From Trebonia sp963795335 (lineage in GTDB: Bacteria; Actinomycetota; Actinomycetes; Streptosporangiales; Streptosporangiaceae), in assembly GCA_963795335.1 (NCBI GenBank), contig CAWCHI010000019.1:124001-188000 (forward strand): a stretch of DNA of 64,000 bases. Reading direction: 5' to 3'. The translations under genes were made by a program, and so were the position numbers. Below, piece by piece: positions 8,056 to 16,332 of this stretch (its first letter is position 1; each line of letters begins with the position of its first letter). Below the pieces are notes generated by a model. It was not told the origin of the DNA. It ran no database searches and worked only from the letters and a program-made list of their open reading frames with translations.

Positions 8056-9735
8056 ATGACGGTCATCGATACCGGCCCTTGCGGAGAGGGAGATCTCGAT
8101 GAGGGCAGCGCCGCGGATCACGTTCACGGCATCTGCCTGAAGACGGGGCCGCCGCGGCGGGTTGGCGTCGAACTCGAGTGGCTGGTGCGCGACGTGCGCG
8201 ACCCTTCTCGGCCGGTGCCGGCCGAGCGGACCGCGGCCGCCGTCGCTGCCTTCGACGCCTCTGCCCGGCACGGCCGGGCAGGCGCCGCCCGGGACAGCCG
8301 GGCACCCGCGGCGGGGAGGACGGAGCCGGCCCCCGAGGCCGCGACGGTCCTGGAAGCGGCCCTCCTGGCTGGGTCTTCGACTGCCGGGTCTTCGACTGCT
8401 GGGTCTTCGACTGCTGGGTCTTCTAGAGCCCGGCGCGGAGCAGTCAGTCCCCAGGGAGTCAGCCGCCCGGGAACGAGCCCGCCGGATGCGAGCCCACCGG
8501 GTGCGAGGCCACCGGGTGCGAGGCCACCGGGTGCGAGGCCACCGGGGCCGGGCGACCCGGATGCGGGCCCCTGGGAAGCGGTCACCGGGGCTGCGGCGAG
8601 ACTGCCGAGCAGCGATCACCCGGGTGTCCTGCCGTCGGGGGCGCTGCTGACAAGCGAGCCGGGCGGACAGCTCGAGATCAGCTCGCAGCCCGCCGACTCG
8701 CTGGCTGCGCTGGTCAGCGCGACCCAGGCGGACCTGACGGCGCTGCGGGCGGCGCTCGCAGGCCACGGCCTGGAACTGGCCGGGATCGGGCTTGACCCGC
8801 TGCGGCCGCCGCGCCGCGTCCTCGACCTCCCCCGTTACGCGGCAATGGAGGCGTACTTCGATTCCGGCGGTCCGTGGGGCCGCCAGATGATGTGCGGCAC
8901 CGCGTCAGTCCAGGTCTGCCTCGACGCCGGCGACGACTCCGACGGGCCCGGCGGCTACCGCTGGCGCTGGCGCCTGCTGCACGCGCTCGGCCCGGTGCTG
9001 GTGGGCGCGTTCGCGAACTCGCCGCTGCGCGAGGGGAAGCGCACCGGCTGGGTCTCCTCACGGCAGCAGGTGTGGGCCCGGATGGATCCCGGGCGGACCC
9101 GGCCGCCGCGGCTGGACCGGGAGCCACGCGCGGCCTGGGCCGATTACGCGCTCGACGCCCGGCTCATGTGCGTCCGCGGACCCGACTCGGCCGACTGGTC
9201 GGCCCCGCCCGGGCTGACCCTGCGCGACTGGGTCCGCGGCCGCTCGCCCCGCCAGCCCACCGCCGAGGACGTGGAGTACCACCTGTCGACGCTGTTCCCG
9301 CCGGTTCGCCCGCGGGGGCATTTCGAGCTGCGGATGATCGACGCGCAGCCCGGCGACGGGTGGGTGGTACCGCTGGCGGTGTGCTGGGCCCTGCTGGCGG
9401 ATGCGCGGGCGGGCGAGGCGGCGCTGACGGCGGTCGCGCCCCTGTGGGACGCACCTGGCCTCGACGGCCCGGGCGCGGCCCGCGATCCCGGCGTCCTGCC
9501 CGGGCTGGCCGCCCTGGACAGCGGGCGGGACGGCCCGTGGCTGCGGGCCGCCCGGTTCGGTCCGGCCGACCCGGCGACCGCGCGGGCCAGCCGCGATTGC
9601 TTCGCGGCGGCGCGCGAAGCGCTGGACCGGATGGCGGTCCCGGCCGCCGTCACCGGCCCGGTCGACGACTTCATGACCCGCTACGTGAGCACCAACCGAT
9701 GTCCGGCCGACGATCTGCTGGAGGAAGCGATATGA
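8056..9735 (+). CDS. egtA: Glutamate-cysteine ligase EgtA (ergothioneine biosynthesis)
   Basis: 559 aa from the ATG at 8056, chosen because a -10 element sits six bases upstream; an in-frame ATG at 8017 is also possible. Makes gamma-Glu-Cys, the sulfur donor for EgtB. The N-terminal segment GVELEWLVRDV and the later GGPWGRQMMCGTASVQVCLD, with HFELRMIDAQPGDGW, are typical of the EgtA branch of the GCS2 family. Between them, about residues 75-180, is a non-conserved Ser/Gly/Pro-rich insertion made of two 15-bp minisatellites, which makes the protein longer than usual. First gene of an overlapping operon; its TGA overlaps the egtB ATG. Confidence 0.92.
   Translation: MTVIDTGPCGEGDLDEGSAADHVHGICLKTGPPRRVGVELEWLVRDVRDPSRPVPAERTAAAVAAFDASARHGRAGAARDSRAPAAGRTEPAPEAATVLEAALLAGSSTAGSSTAGSSTAGSSRARRGAVSPQGVSRPGTSPPDASPPGARPPGARPPGARPPGPGDPDAGPWEAVTGAAARLPSSDHPGVLPSGALLTSEPGGQLEISSQPADSLAALVSATQADLTALRAALAGHGLELAGIGLDPLRPPRRVLDLPRYAAMEAYFDSGGPWGRQMMCGTASVQVCLDAGDDSDGPGGYRWRWRLLHALGPVLVGAFANSPLREGKRTGWVSSRQQVWARMDPGRTRPPRLDREPRAAWADYALDARLMCVRGPDSADWSAPPGLTLRDWVRGRSPRQPTAEDVEYHLSTLFPPVRPRGHFELRMIDAQPGDGWVVPLAVCWALLADARAGEAALTAVAPLWDAPGLDGPGAARDPGVLPGLAALDSGRDGPWLRAARFGPADPATARASRDCFAAAREALDRMAVPAAVTGPVDDFMTRYVSTNRCPADDLLEEAI
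8371..8424 (+). repeat. 15-bp in-frame minisatellite in egtA (GSSTA units)
   Basis: Three full units and a partial unit of GGGTCTTCGACTGCT, differing by at most one base, encode repeated Gly-Ser-Ser-Thr-Ala. Confidence 0.9.
8494..8546 (+). repeat. Second 15-bp in-frame minisatellite in egtA (PPGAR units)
   Basis: Three identical units of CCACCGGGTGCGAGG and a partial fourth encode repeated Pro-Pro-Gly-Ala-Arg. They lie in the same non-conserved insertion as the GSSTA repeat. Confidence 0.9.
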
Positions 9736-11277
9736 CGGCGCAGCACACCAGGCCAGCCGGCGAGACCCCGGGCGGCGCCCCGCGACCCGGCACTGGGTCA
9801 GCGGGCACTGGTTCAGCGGGCACTGGTTCAGCGGGCACTGGGTCCGCGGGCACTGGGTCCGCGGGCACTGGCCGCTCCGGCGAGGCGCTGCGCGAGCTGG
9901 CCGCCGCCGAGTTGGTCGCCGCGCGCGAGCGCACCACCCTGCTCACCACCGCGGTGGACGAGGCCGATCTGGTCAAGCAGCACTCACCGCTGATGTCACC
10001 GCTCGTCTGGGACCTGGCGCATGTCGCCAACCAGGAGGAGCTGTGGCTGCTGCGGGCGGTCGGCGGACGGGATCCCATTCACCCGGAGATCGACCCGCTG
10101 TACGACGCGTTCGAGCACCCGCGGGCGGAGCGCCCGACCCTGCCGCTGCTGGCGCCGGGCGAGGCCCGCGCCTACGGTCACGAGGTCCGCGGCCGGGTCC
10201 TCGACCTCCTCGGCCGGCTCTCGCTTCCCCGACCCGGTGTCCGAGCCGGACGGGAGGGTGGCGGGCGGCCGCGACCCGGCGGGTCCGCCAGGGGGACCGG
10301 TCGCATTCGGCGCGCCGCTGGACGGGCCCGGTTCCGCCTTCGCGTTCGGCATGGTCGCCCAGCACGAGGCCCAGCACGTGGAGACCATGCTCGCCACCCA
10401 CCAGCTGCGCTCCGGCCCGGCGGTGCTGTCCGCGCCCCCGCCGCCCGCGCCGTCCGACGCCGCCCGGCTGCCGGGCGAGGTCCTTGTGCCGGGCGGGCCC
10501 TTCACCATGGGCACCTCGGCGGAGCCGTGGGCGCTGGACAACGAGCGGCCGGCGCACCAGGTCGACGTGCCCGCCTTCTGGCTGGACACCACGCCGGTCA
10601 CCAACGCCGCCTATGCCGCGTTCATCGCCGACGGCGGCTACGACGACCGGCGGCTGTGGACCGCGGCCGGCTGGGCCCACCGGCAGCGGGCGGGGCTGAC
10701 CGCCCCGCTGTTCTGGAGCTGGCAGGGCACCTGGGTCCGGGACTCCTTCGGGACCGAGGTAGCCGTCGTCCCCGACGAGCCGGTCATGCACGTGTGCTGG
10801 TACGAGGCCGACGCCTACGCGCGCTGGGCCGGCCGGCGGCTGCCGACCGAGGCGGAGTGGGAGAAGGCGGCCCGCTGGGACCCGGCGGCCGGCCGGTCCC
10901 GGCGCTACCCGTGGGGAGATGAGGAGTGGAGTCGCGACCGGGCCAACCTCGGCCAGCGGCACCTGCGGCCGGCGCTGGCCGGGTCCTACCCGGACGGCGC
11001 CGCCCCGTGCGGGGCGCGGCAGCTGCTGGGCGACGTCTGGGAGTGGACGAGCTCGGACTTCTCGCCCTACCCGGGGTTCACGGCCTGGCCCTACAAGGAG
11101 TACTCGGAGGTGTTCTTCGGCCCCGAGTACAAGGTGCTGCGCGGCGGCGCGTTCGGCGTTTCCCCGGTGGCCTGCCGGAGCACGTTCAGGAACTGGGACT
11201 ACCCGGTCCGGCGGCAGATCTTCGCCGGGTTCCGCACCGCCCGCTCGGCCCCCGGCCCGGCCCCGGAGTCCGCCTGA
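9732..11277 (+). pseudogene. egtB: Hercynine oxygenase EgtB, single frameshift near 10230
   Basis: Non-heme iron sulfoxide synthase joining gamma-Glu-Cys to hercynine. The N-terminal DinB-like domain holds the iron ligands: the His of WDLAHVANQE and the HEAQHVET motif (HxxxH). The C-terminal formylglycine-generating-enzyme-like domain has LPTEAEWEKAARW, GDVWEWTSS and KVLRGGAF. The frame starting at the ATG 9732 (4-bp overlap with egtA) runs to about 10230, inside RVLDLLGRLS. It continues one base later as FPDPVSEPD, a +1 insertion in a CTTCCCC run. Both halves are fully conserved, so I expect an intact gene with a consensus error. Residues 19-47 are a GTGSA repeat absent from typical EgtB. 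Confidence 0.88.
9789..9871 (+). repeat. 15-bp in-frame minisatellite in egtB (GTGSA units)
   Basis: Five units of GGCACTGGGTCAGCG or its one- to two-base variants, and a partial sixth, encode Gly-Thr-Gly-Ser-Ala repeats ahead of the DinB domain. Confidence 0.9.
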
Positions 11278-12116
11278 TGTGCCGGCACGCCGCCTACCTG
11301 GGGCCGCCCGCGTCGCTGCGGTCGCTGCTGATCGACCCGCCGTACTCGCTGTACCGGCAGGCGTGGGCGCCCCGGCGGCAGCGCTACGGGACGGTGAACG
11401 CCGACGGCTTCGGGATCGGCTGGTACGCGCCGGGCGATCCCGTCCCCGCCCGCTACCGGCGCGGCGGGCCGATCTGGGGGGACGAGTCACTGCCGGATCT
11501 GGCCCGGGTCACCCGCTCGGGCGCGGTGCTGGCGGCGGTGCGCTCGGCCACGGCGGGCATGGCGACCGGGGCCCAGGCGGCCGCCCCGTTCGGCTCGGGC
11601 CCCTGGCTCTTCAGTCACAACGGGGTCGCCCGGGACTGGCGGGAGTGGGCCGGGGCCGCGGCCGCGCTCGCCCGGCCCGGCGGGGACGGCCAGCGGCCCG
11701 CCGACGCCTGGCCGGCGCTGCTGTCCTCACTCGAGGCGCTCGTCGACTCGGCCTTCCTGTGGACCCTGGCGCTGGCCCGGCTGCGGGCCGGCGACGCCCC
11801 CGGCGACGCGCTCGACGCGGTCATCGGGGCGGTGACCGCGGCGGGCGGGACCGGCCGGTTCAACTTCCTGCTGACCGACGGCAAGGTGATCGCCGCCACC
11901 GCCTGCGGCGACACCCTGTGGTACCGGCAAGCGGACGAGGCGGTCACGGTGGCGTCCGAGCCCGCCGACGACGAACGCGGCTGGGCCGAGGTGCCCGACC
12001 AGCACCAGCTCACCGCCACCCCTGCCGGCGTGACCGTCCGGCCGCTCGCCCCTGGCTACCCGATATCCGAACGCACCGACAGTGACGTCAGTACCGAAGG
12101 GATCGTGACCGCATGA
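11277..12116 (+). CDS. egtC: Ergothioneine amidohydrolase EgtC (class II glutamine amidotransferase fold)
   Basis: 279 aa. Removes glutamate from the gamma-Glu-Cys sulfoxide made by EgtB. It starts MCRHAAYLG; removal of Met exposes Cys2 as the N-terminal nucleophile, as in Ntn hydrolases. NADGFGIGWY and the SHNGVA segment are family motifs. The start shares one base with the egtB stop (TGATG), and the stop overlaps the egtD ATG by 4 bp, so the four genes are translationally coupled. No frame breaks. Confidence 0.93.
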   Translation: MCRHAAYLGPPASLRSLLIDPPYSLYRQAWAPRRQRYGTVNADGFGIGWYAPGDPVPARYRRGGPIWGDESLPDLARVTRSGAVLAAVRSATAGMATGAQAAAPFGSGPWLFSHNGVARDWREWAGAAAALARPGGDGQRPADAWPALLSSLEALVDSAFLWTLALARLRAGDAPGDALDAVIGAVTAAGGTGRFNFLLTDGKVIAATACGDTLWYRQADEAVTVASEPADDERGWAEVPDQHQLTATPAGVTVRPLAPGYPISERTDSDVSTEGIVTA

Positions 12117-13126
12117 CCACCATCGAGTACCGCCTGCCGCCGGACTACCGGGCCGACTCGCTGCGCGCGGACGCCCGCGCCGGCCTGACCGCCACCCCGA
12201 AGGCGCTGCCGCCCAAGTGGTTCTACGACGCCCAGGGCAGCGCCCTGTTCGAGAAGATCACCGAGCTGCCGGAGTACTACCCGACCCGGGCCGAGCGGGC
12301 CATCTTGCAGGCCGTCGCGGCCGACATCGCCCGCCTGACCGGGGCGGCGACACTGGTCGAGCTGGGCTCGGGCTCCTCCGACAAGACCCGGCTGCTGCTG
12401 TCAGCGCTGCGCGCGGCGGGTACCCTCCGCCAGTACGTGCCGGTCGACGTCAGCGACTCCGCCCTCACCCTGGCCGGGGACGCCCTCGCGGCCGAGTACC
12501 CCGGCCTGGCGGTGCACGCAGTGGTGGCTGACTTCGACAATTACCTCGGCATTCCCGCCCGGGAGGACGCGGGCGAGGGCGGTGCGGGCCGCGGCGGGGC
12601 GGGCGGGCCCCGGCTGATCGCCTTTCTCGGCTCGACGATCGGCAACATGGTGCCGGACGAGCGGGCGGTCTTCCTGCGCCGGGTGCGGGCGCTGATGCGC
12701 CCGGGCGACACTTTCCTGCTCGGCACGGACCTCGTCAAGGACCCGGCCGTGCTCGTGGCCGCCTACGACGACTCCGCCGGGGTGACGGCCGCGTTCAACA
12801 AGAACGTGCTGGCGGTGCTCAACGCCGAGCTCGGGGCGGACTTCGACCTGGACGCCTTCGAGCACGTCGCGCTGTGGAACAGCGACCACGAGTGGATCGA
12901 GATGCGGCTGCGGGCGACCAGTCCGCAAACGGTCCGGGTCGGCGGCCTCGGGCTGACCGTCGAGTTCGCGGGCGGCGAGGAGATGCGGACCGAGGTATCG
13001 GCCAAGTTCCACCGCGACGGGGTCCGGGCCGAGCTGGCGGCGGCCGGGCTGGCACTGGGCTCGTGGTGGACCGACCCGGCCGGGCAGTTCGGCCTGTCCC
13101 TCAGCTCCCCGCGGCCCGCGGGCTAA
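12113..13126 (+). CDS. egtD: L-histidine N(alpha)-methyltransferase EgtD
   Basis: 337 aa. Trimethylates histidine with SAM to hercynine, the first ergothioneine step. Typical landmarks: KWFYDAQGSALFEKIT, YYPTRAERAIL, SAM-binding ELGSGSSDKTRLLL (about residues 83-96) and FLGSTIGN (about 170), then a C-terminal MRTEVSAKF stretch. Last gene of the operon. The lyase gene egtE, which often follows, is not here: the next 400 bp are a promoter and leader of an unrelated gene. Confidence 0.95.
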   Translation: MTTIEYRLPPDYRADSLRADARAGLTATPKALPPKWFYDAQGSALFEKITELPEYYPTRAERAILQAVAADIARLTGAATLVELGSGSSDKTRLLLSALRAAGTLRQYVPVDVSDSALTLAGDALAAEYPGLAVHAVVADFDNYLGIPAREDAGEGGAGRGGAGGPRLIAFLGSTIGNMVPDERAVFLRRVRALMRPGDTFLLGTDLVKDPAVLVAAYDDSAGVTAAFNKNVLAVLNAELGADFDLDAFEHVALWNSDHEWIEMRLRATSPQTVRVGGLGLTVEFAGGEEMRTEVSAKFHRDGVRAELAAAGLALGSWWTDPAGQFGLSLSSPRPAG

Positions 13127-13133
13127 CCGCGGG
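13115..13133 (+). terminator. Short hairpin overlapping the egtD stop
   Basis: CCCGCGG and CCGCGGG (7-bp stem) are separated by GCTAA, spanning the TAA stop codon of egtD. It could terminate the egt operon; there is no U-tract. Confidence 0.35.
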
Positions 13134-13227
13134 TGGGACCCCCCGCGCCCCGGACGAGGCGAGGGTGACAAAGCGCGGCCCACGAGTTCCGTCCTTCGCG
13201 GCGTTCCTAAACCGCCCGGTACGGGTG

Positions 13228-13256
13228 TTGACAGGCTAATAGACCGTTTCTAGCGT
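13228..13256 (+). promoter_or_regulatory. Sigma-70-type promoter for the MetE-like gene
   Basis: TTGACA (13228-13233), a 17-bp spacer and TAGCGT (13251-13256) form a near-consensus housekeeping promoter, one of the best in the window. It lies about 280 bp upstream of the MetE-like gene. Confidence 0.65.
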
Positions 13257-13262
13257 GAACGC

Positions 13263-13537
13263 TACCGGGCACGGCCCGAATGCACCCGACCTGACGCCTG
13301 AAATTCGCCTAAAGAAGTGCCGGGATATGACGGAAATCGCTTTTTGCCCCTCTGGGGGCATTCGCCCAGCTCAGGTACTGAGCCGGGGCCGGGGCTGAGC
13401 CGTCACGGCCGGCGGCGCCGACCGGCGCCGTTGACTTCCGCACCGGGGATGACAAGATCAAGGTCTTCAATGCAGAACCAAGCCGGGCGATCCCCGTGCT
13501 TGGCGCGATCCGCTGACAGACCATGCCGGAGGACCAG
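13263..13537 (+). other. Long structured 5' leader with a possible leader peptide
   Basis: About 270 nt lie between the promoter and the MetE-like start. They hold a stem-loop GCCCC-TCTG-GGGGC (13346-13359), a 7-bp stem CGGCGCC/GGCGCCG (13413-13430), and a 23-codon ORF starting ATG at 13326 (MTEIAFCPSGG...) that ends before the second hairpin. I recognise no known riboswitch consensus. Attenuation or a small-molecule-sensing leader is possible because MetE-like genes are often so controlled. Confidence 0.35.
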
Positions 13538-14713
13538 TTGAACGCACAAAGCGCCGCGGCAAGCGCCGCCGTCAGGACCGAAATCCCACCGCAGTCGAGG
13601 CGCGTGTTCCCGCGGGCGGAAACGGTCGGCAGCCTGCTGCGGGACGACGCGGTGGTGCGGGCCGCGCGGCGCTCCTCCCCGGCCGACCACGCCCTGCTCG
13701 GCGACGCGGTCCGGGACGCCATCAGGCTTCAGGAGGAACTGGGCCTCGATGTCATCACCGACGGCGAGGTCCGCCGCGTCACCTGGGCGCAGACCCCGCG
13801 TTTCGTCAACGCGTTCACCTCCGGTGCCGGCCAGCCGGCCTTGCACTGGCACGGCGCGACCGAGGGCCGCTGGGGCGCTCCCCCGACCGGCAACGAGGGC
13901 CGCGGCCCCTTCTGGGCCGTCACCCGCCGGGTCGCGACCGCGCGCCGCACCGGCGACATGGCGGCCGAGTACGGCTTCCTCGCCCGCTTCGCCACCACCC
14001 GGACCAAGTTCACCATGCCAGCACCGAGCTACCACCGGCGCTACTGGTCGGATCACGCGTCTCCGGCGGCCGGCTACGCCGCCCCGGAGGAGTTCCTCAG
14101 CGAGATACGTGACTACCTCCGGTCGGTCGCCCACCACCTGGTCGACCTCGGCTGCGACTACATTCAGCTCGACGCACCCAGCTACGGCTCGCTGTGCGAC
14201 CCTGCCACCCTCGCCGCCATGCGCGCGGCCGGCCGCGACCCCGAGGCGGAGCTCGCGTTCGATGCCGACCTCGACAGCTCCGTGTTCGACGGCCTGACCG
14301 GGGTCACCTCCGCGCTGCACATCTGCCGGGGCAACGGCCCGCTCGGCGCCTGGCACTCGGCCGGCGGCTACGGCGCGATCTCGGCCACCGTCTTCCCCCG
14401 GCTGGCGGTCGACCGGCTGCTGCTGGAGTACGACACCGACCGGGCGGGCGGCTTCGAGCCGCTCAAGGACGTCCGCGACAGCACCGCCGTCGTCCTCGGG
14501 CTGCTCACCACCAAGTCCCCCCGCCTGGAGTACGAGGCCGACGTGCTCGCCCGGATCACCGAGGCCGCCCGCTTCAAGCCGCTGGATCAGCTCGCCCTGT
14601 CCACCCAGTGCGGCTTCGCTTCGGTCCCCGTGGCCAACCCGCTCACCCCCGACGCCCAGCGCGCCAAGCTCGACCTGGTGGTCCGCCTCGCCCGCCAAGT
14701 CTGGGGCGGCTGA
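13538..14713 (+). CDS. Cobalamin-independent methionine synthase-like (UROD/MetE C-terminal family) protein
   Basis: About 391 aa. The TTG at 13538 is preferred because GGAGGA lies 5 nt upstream; an ATG at 13523 is in frame but lacks a ribosome site. The protein has the TIM-barrel family pattern: PRAETVGSLLR at the start, EELGLDVITDGEVRR, then CDYIQLDAPSYG and HICRGNG, near the zinc-ligand and substrate regions of MetE C-terminal domains. It lacks the N-terminal MetE half, so it belongs to the short 5-methyltetrahydropteroyltriglutamate-homocysteine methyltransferase-like group. Methyl donor and acceptor are unknown. Codon use is normal and the frame intact. Confidence 0.82.
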   Translation: MNAQSAAASAAVRTEIPPQSRRVFPRAETVGSLLRDDAVVRAARRSSPADHALLGDAVRDAIRLQEELGLDVITDGEVRRVTWAQTPRFVNAFTSGAGQPALHWHGATEGRWGAPPTGNEGRGPFWAVTRRVATARRTGDMAAEYGFLARFATTRTKFTMPAPSYHRRYWSDHASPAAGYAAPEEFLSEIRDYLRSVAHHLVDLGCDYIQLDAPSYGSLCDPATLAAMRAAGRDPEAELAFDADLDSSVFDGLTGVTSALHICRGNGPLGAWHSAGGYGAISATVFPRLAVDRLLLEYDTDRAGGFEPLKDVRDSTAVVLGLLTTKSPRLEYEADVLARITEAARFKPLDQLALSTQCGFASVPVANPLTPDAQRAKLDLVVRLARQVWGG

Positions 14714-14850
14714 CCGGCCGCCCTCAACCACTCCTCCACCCCGCTCGCGGCCGAGCGGCCGCGGGTCGGACCTGACGCCTGCCGCCCTCTGCCGCCTGAC
14801 GCCTGACGCCTGCCGCACGGCGGCGCACGCCCCACGGCGCGGCGCGCACG

Positions 14851-14907
14851 GCGGCGCACGGCGGCGCACGGCGGCGCACGGCGGCGCACGGCGGCGCACG
14901 GCGGCGC
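14851..14907. repeat. 10-bp tandem repeat
   Basis: Five perfect copies of GCGGCGCACG and a partial sixth, after a degenerate stretch from 14770 with CCTGACGC copies. Noncoding, in the convergent gap between the MetE-like gene and galE. Confidence 0.9.
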
Positions 14908-15065
14908 TTCTTGCTGTTATCTCAAGCGGTGCTCGGATTAAGCTGGAAAGAATGTGCTACAGGGAAACTTATTGTGCTGTGGCAACGAAAAGTTTCCGAC
15001 ATCTTGTTCGCATCGCTTGATTGCCCTGTTCCGGCAGCAGGAACAAGTGGCTTCTTGCTGTTATC
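14906..15065. other. AT-richer 160-bp segment bounded by 16-bp direct repeats with two inverted repeats
   Basis: GCTTCTTGCTGTTATC occurs at 14906-14921 and again at 15050-15065. Between them the base composition drops well below the surroundings. Two dyads occur: GGAAACTT (14963-14970) with AAGTTTCC (14990-14997), and TGTTCC (15027-15032) with GGAACA (15040-15045). No convincing gene is inside. It could be a small mobile-element remnant, an attachment site or a structured RNA. The remaining gap to 15193 shows nothing else. Confidence 0.5.
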
Positions 15066-15193
15066 GCGATTGCGGTGGGCTCGTGCTGGCGCCCCGGCGC
15101 GATGGGGCACCGGGGCGAACTCAGGGAACAGCCACGGCGGCGGACTGGCGAGGGCTCGGGGGTGGGCCAGCAGTCAGGACCGGAACCGGGACC

Positions 15194-16180
15194 TCAGGAC
15201 CAGATCGAGCGGTGGAACTCCCAGGCGTCGGCGATGATGTCGTGCAGGCCGGGCCGGGCCGGCACCCAGCCGAGGTCGCGGCGGGCCTTGTCGCTGGCGG
15301 CGACGGTGGCGGCTGGGTCACCCGGCCGGCGGGGGGCGAGCTTGACCGGGATCGGGTGACCGGTCACCTCGCGGACGGTGTCGACGACCTGCTTGACGCT
15401 GTACCCGTCACCGTTGCCGAGGTTGTAGACCTCGTGGCGCCCAGCGGTGATCGCGTCCAGAGCCGACAGGTGCGCGGTGGCGAGGTCGGCCACGTGGACG
15501 TAGTCGCGGACGCAGGTGCCGTCCGGCGTCGGGTAGTCGTCCCCGTACATCATCAGCTGATCGCGCTTGCCCCCGGCCACCTGGAGCACGATCGGGATCA
15601 GGTGCGATTCCGGGCTGTGGCGCTCACCCAGGCGGCCGACCGCACCGGAGGCGTTGAAGTAGCGCAGCGAGGCGGCCCCGAGGCCGAACGCCTCGCACTC
15701 CCCCGCCAGCATCAGGTCAACCGCGAGCTTGGTCGCCGCGTAGGGATTCTGCGGCCGGATGACGGCGTTCTCGCCGAGCTTGCTGAACCCGCCCCCGGGC
15801 AGGGCCGTCACGCTCGACGGGTCATACATCGAGCCGGTCGACGAGAAGATCATCCGGCCCACCCCCGCCGCCCGGACCGCGTTCAGCAGGGCCATGGTGC
15901 CGCCGACGTTGACGTCCCAGTAGCGGTCGGGGCGGGCGACCGACTCGGCCACCTCGATCTTGGCCGCGAAGTGGAACACGCCCTCGAAGCCAGCCCCGGG
16001 GGCGAGCACCTGGGCCGCCTCGTGCACCGGGAGCTGGCGGAACTCGACCCCGTCGGGGATGGTCTCGGCGAAGCCGGTCGACAGGTCGTCTAGCACCGTC
16101 ACCTGGTGCCCGGCCTCGGCCAAGGCGCGGGTGACCACGCTGCCGATGTAGCCTGCCCCGCCTGTCACCAGTAGCTTCAC
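15194..16180 (-). CDS. galE: UDP-glucose 4-epimerase (GalE)
   Basis: 328 aa from the GTG at 16180, preceded by AGGAGGAGAG. Short-chain dehydrogenase/epimerase fold: NAD-binding GGAGYIGS near residues 7-14, FSSTGSMYD with the active-site Ser/Thr, and NPYAATK with the catalytic Tyr-Lys. GTCVRDYVHVADLA and EVYNLGNGDGYSV follow as in GalE. Interconverts UDP-glucose and UDP-galactose for cell-wall and capsule sugars. The frame is open upstream of the GTG, but that sequence is not epimerase-like and contains the hairpin pair, so the longer version is rejected. Confidence 0.92.
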   Translation of the reverse strand: MKLLVTGGAGYIGSVVTRALAEAGHQVTVLDDLSTGFAETIPDGVEFRQLPVHEAAQVLAPGAGFEGVFHFAAKIEVAESVARPDRYWDVNVGGTMALLNAVRAAGVGRMIFSSTGSMYDPSSVTALPGGGFSKLGENAVIRPQNPYAATKLAVDLMLAGECEAFGLGAASLRYFNASGAVGRLGERHSPESHLIPIVLQVAGGKRDQLMMYGDDYPTPDGTCVRDYVHVADLATAHLSALDAITAGRHEVYNLGNGDGYSVKQVVDTVREVTGHPIPVKLAPRRPGDPAATVAASDKARRDLGWVPARPGLHDIIADAWEFHRSIWS

Positions 16181-16228
16181 GCGCTCTCCTCCTGGATGCG
16201 ACCCGCCGTCGCTCACCGACCTTACCGA

Positions 16229-16322
16229 ACCCTCCCCGGCGGTTCCGGTGAACCGCCGGGGAGGGTCCGGGAACGCGCCGGCGGCGCCCGCCAGGAGGCG
16301 GGCGCCGCCGGCGCGTTCCCGG
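16229..16322 (-). terminator. Two back-to-back long perfect hairpins
   Basis: Hairpin one: a 16-bp perfect stem (16229-16244 with 16251-16266) and 6-nt loop. Hairpin two starts at the next base: a 26-bp perfect stem (16267-16292 with 16297-16322) with a 4-nt loop. They lie just after the YidB-like gene stop on the minus strand, before galE, so they probably terminate it. A 26-bp perfect stem is unusually long for a terminator. Confidence 0.6.
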
Positions 16323-16332
16323 TGCGGTCGTG

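Noticed and set aside
9973..11490. 505-residue minus-strand open frame over egtB and egtC
   Set aside because: Low-complexity Arg/Gly/Pro translation opposite conserved Egt enzymes.
13263..13537. SAM, cobalamin or other known riboswitch
   Set aside because: Stem-loops are present but I could not match any conserved riboswitch core by eye; left as an unclassified leader.
14851..14907. CRISPR-like short repeats
   Set aside because: Ten-bp units in direct tandem without spacers; this is a minisatellite. The 15-bp arrays in genes are likewise contiguous and coding.
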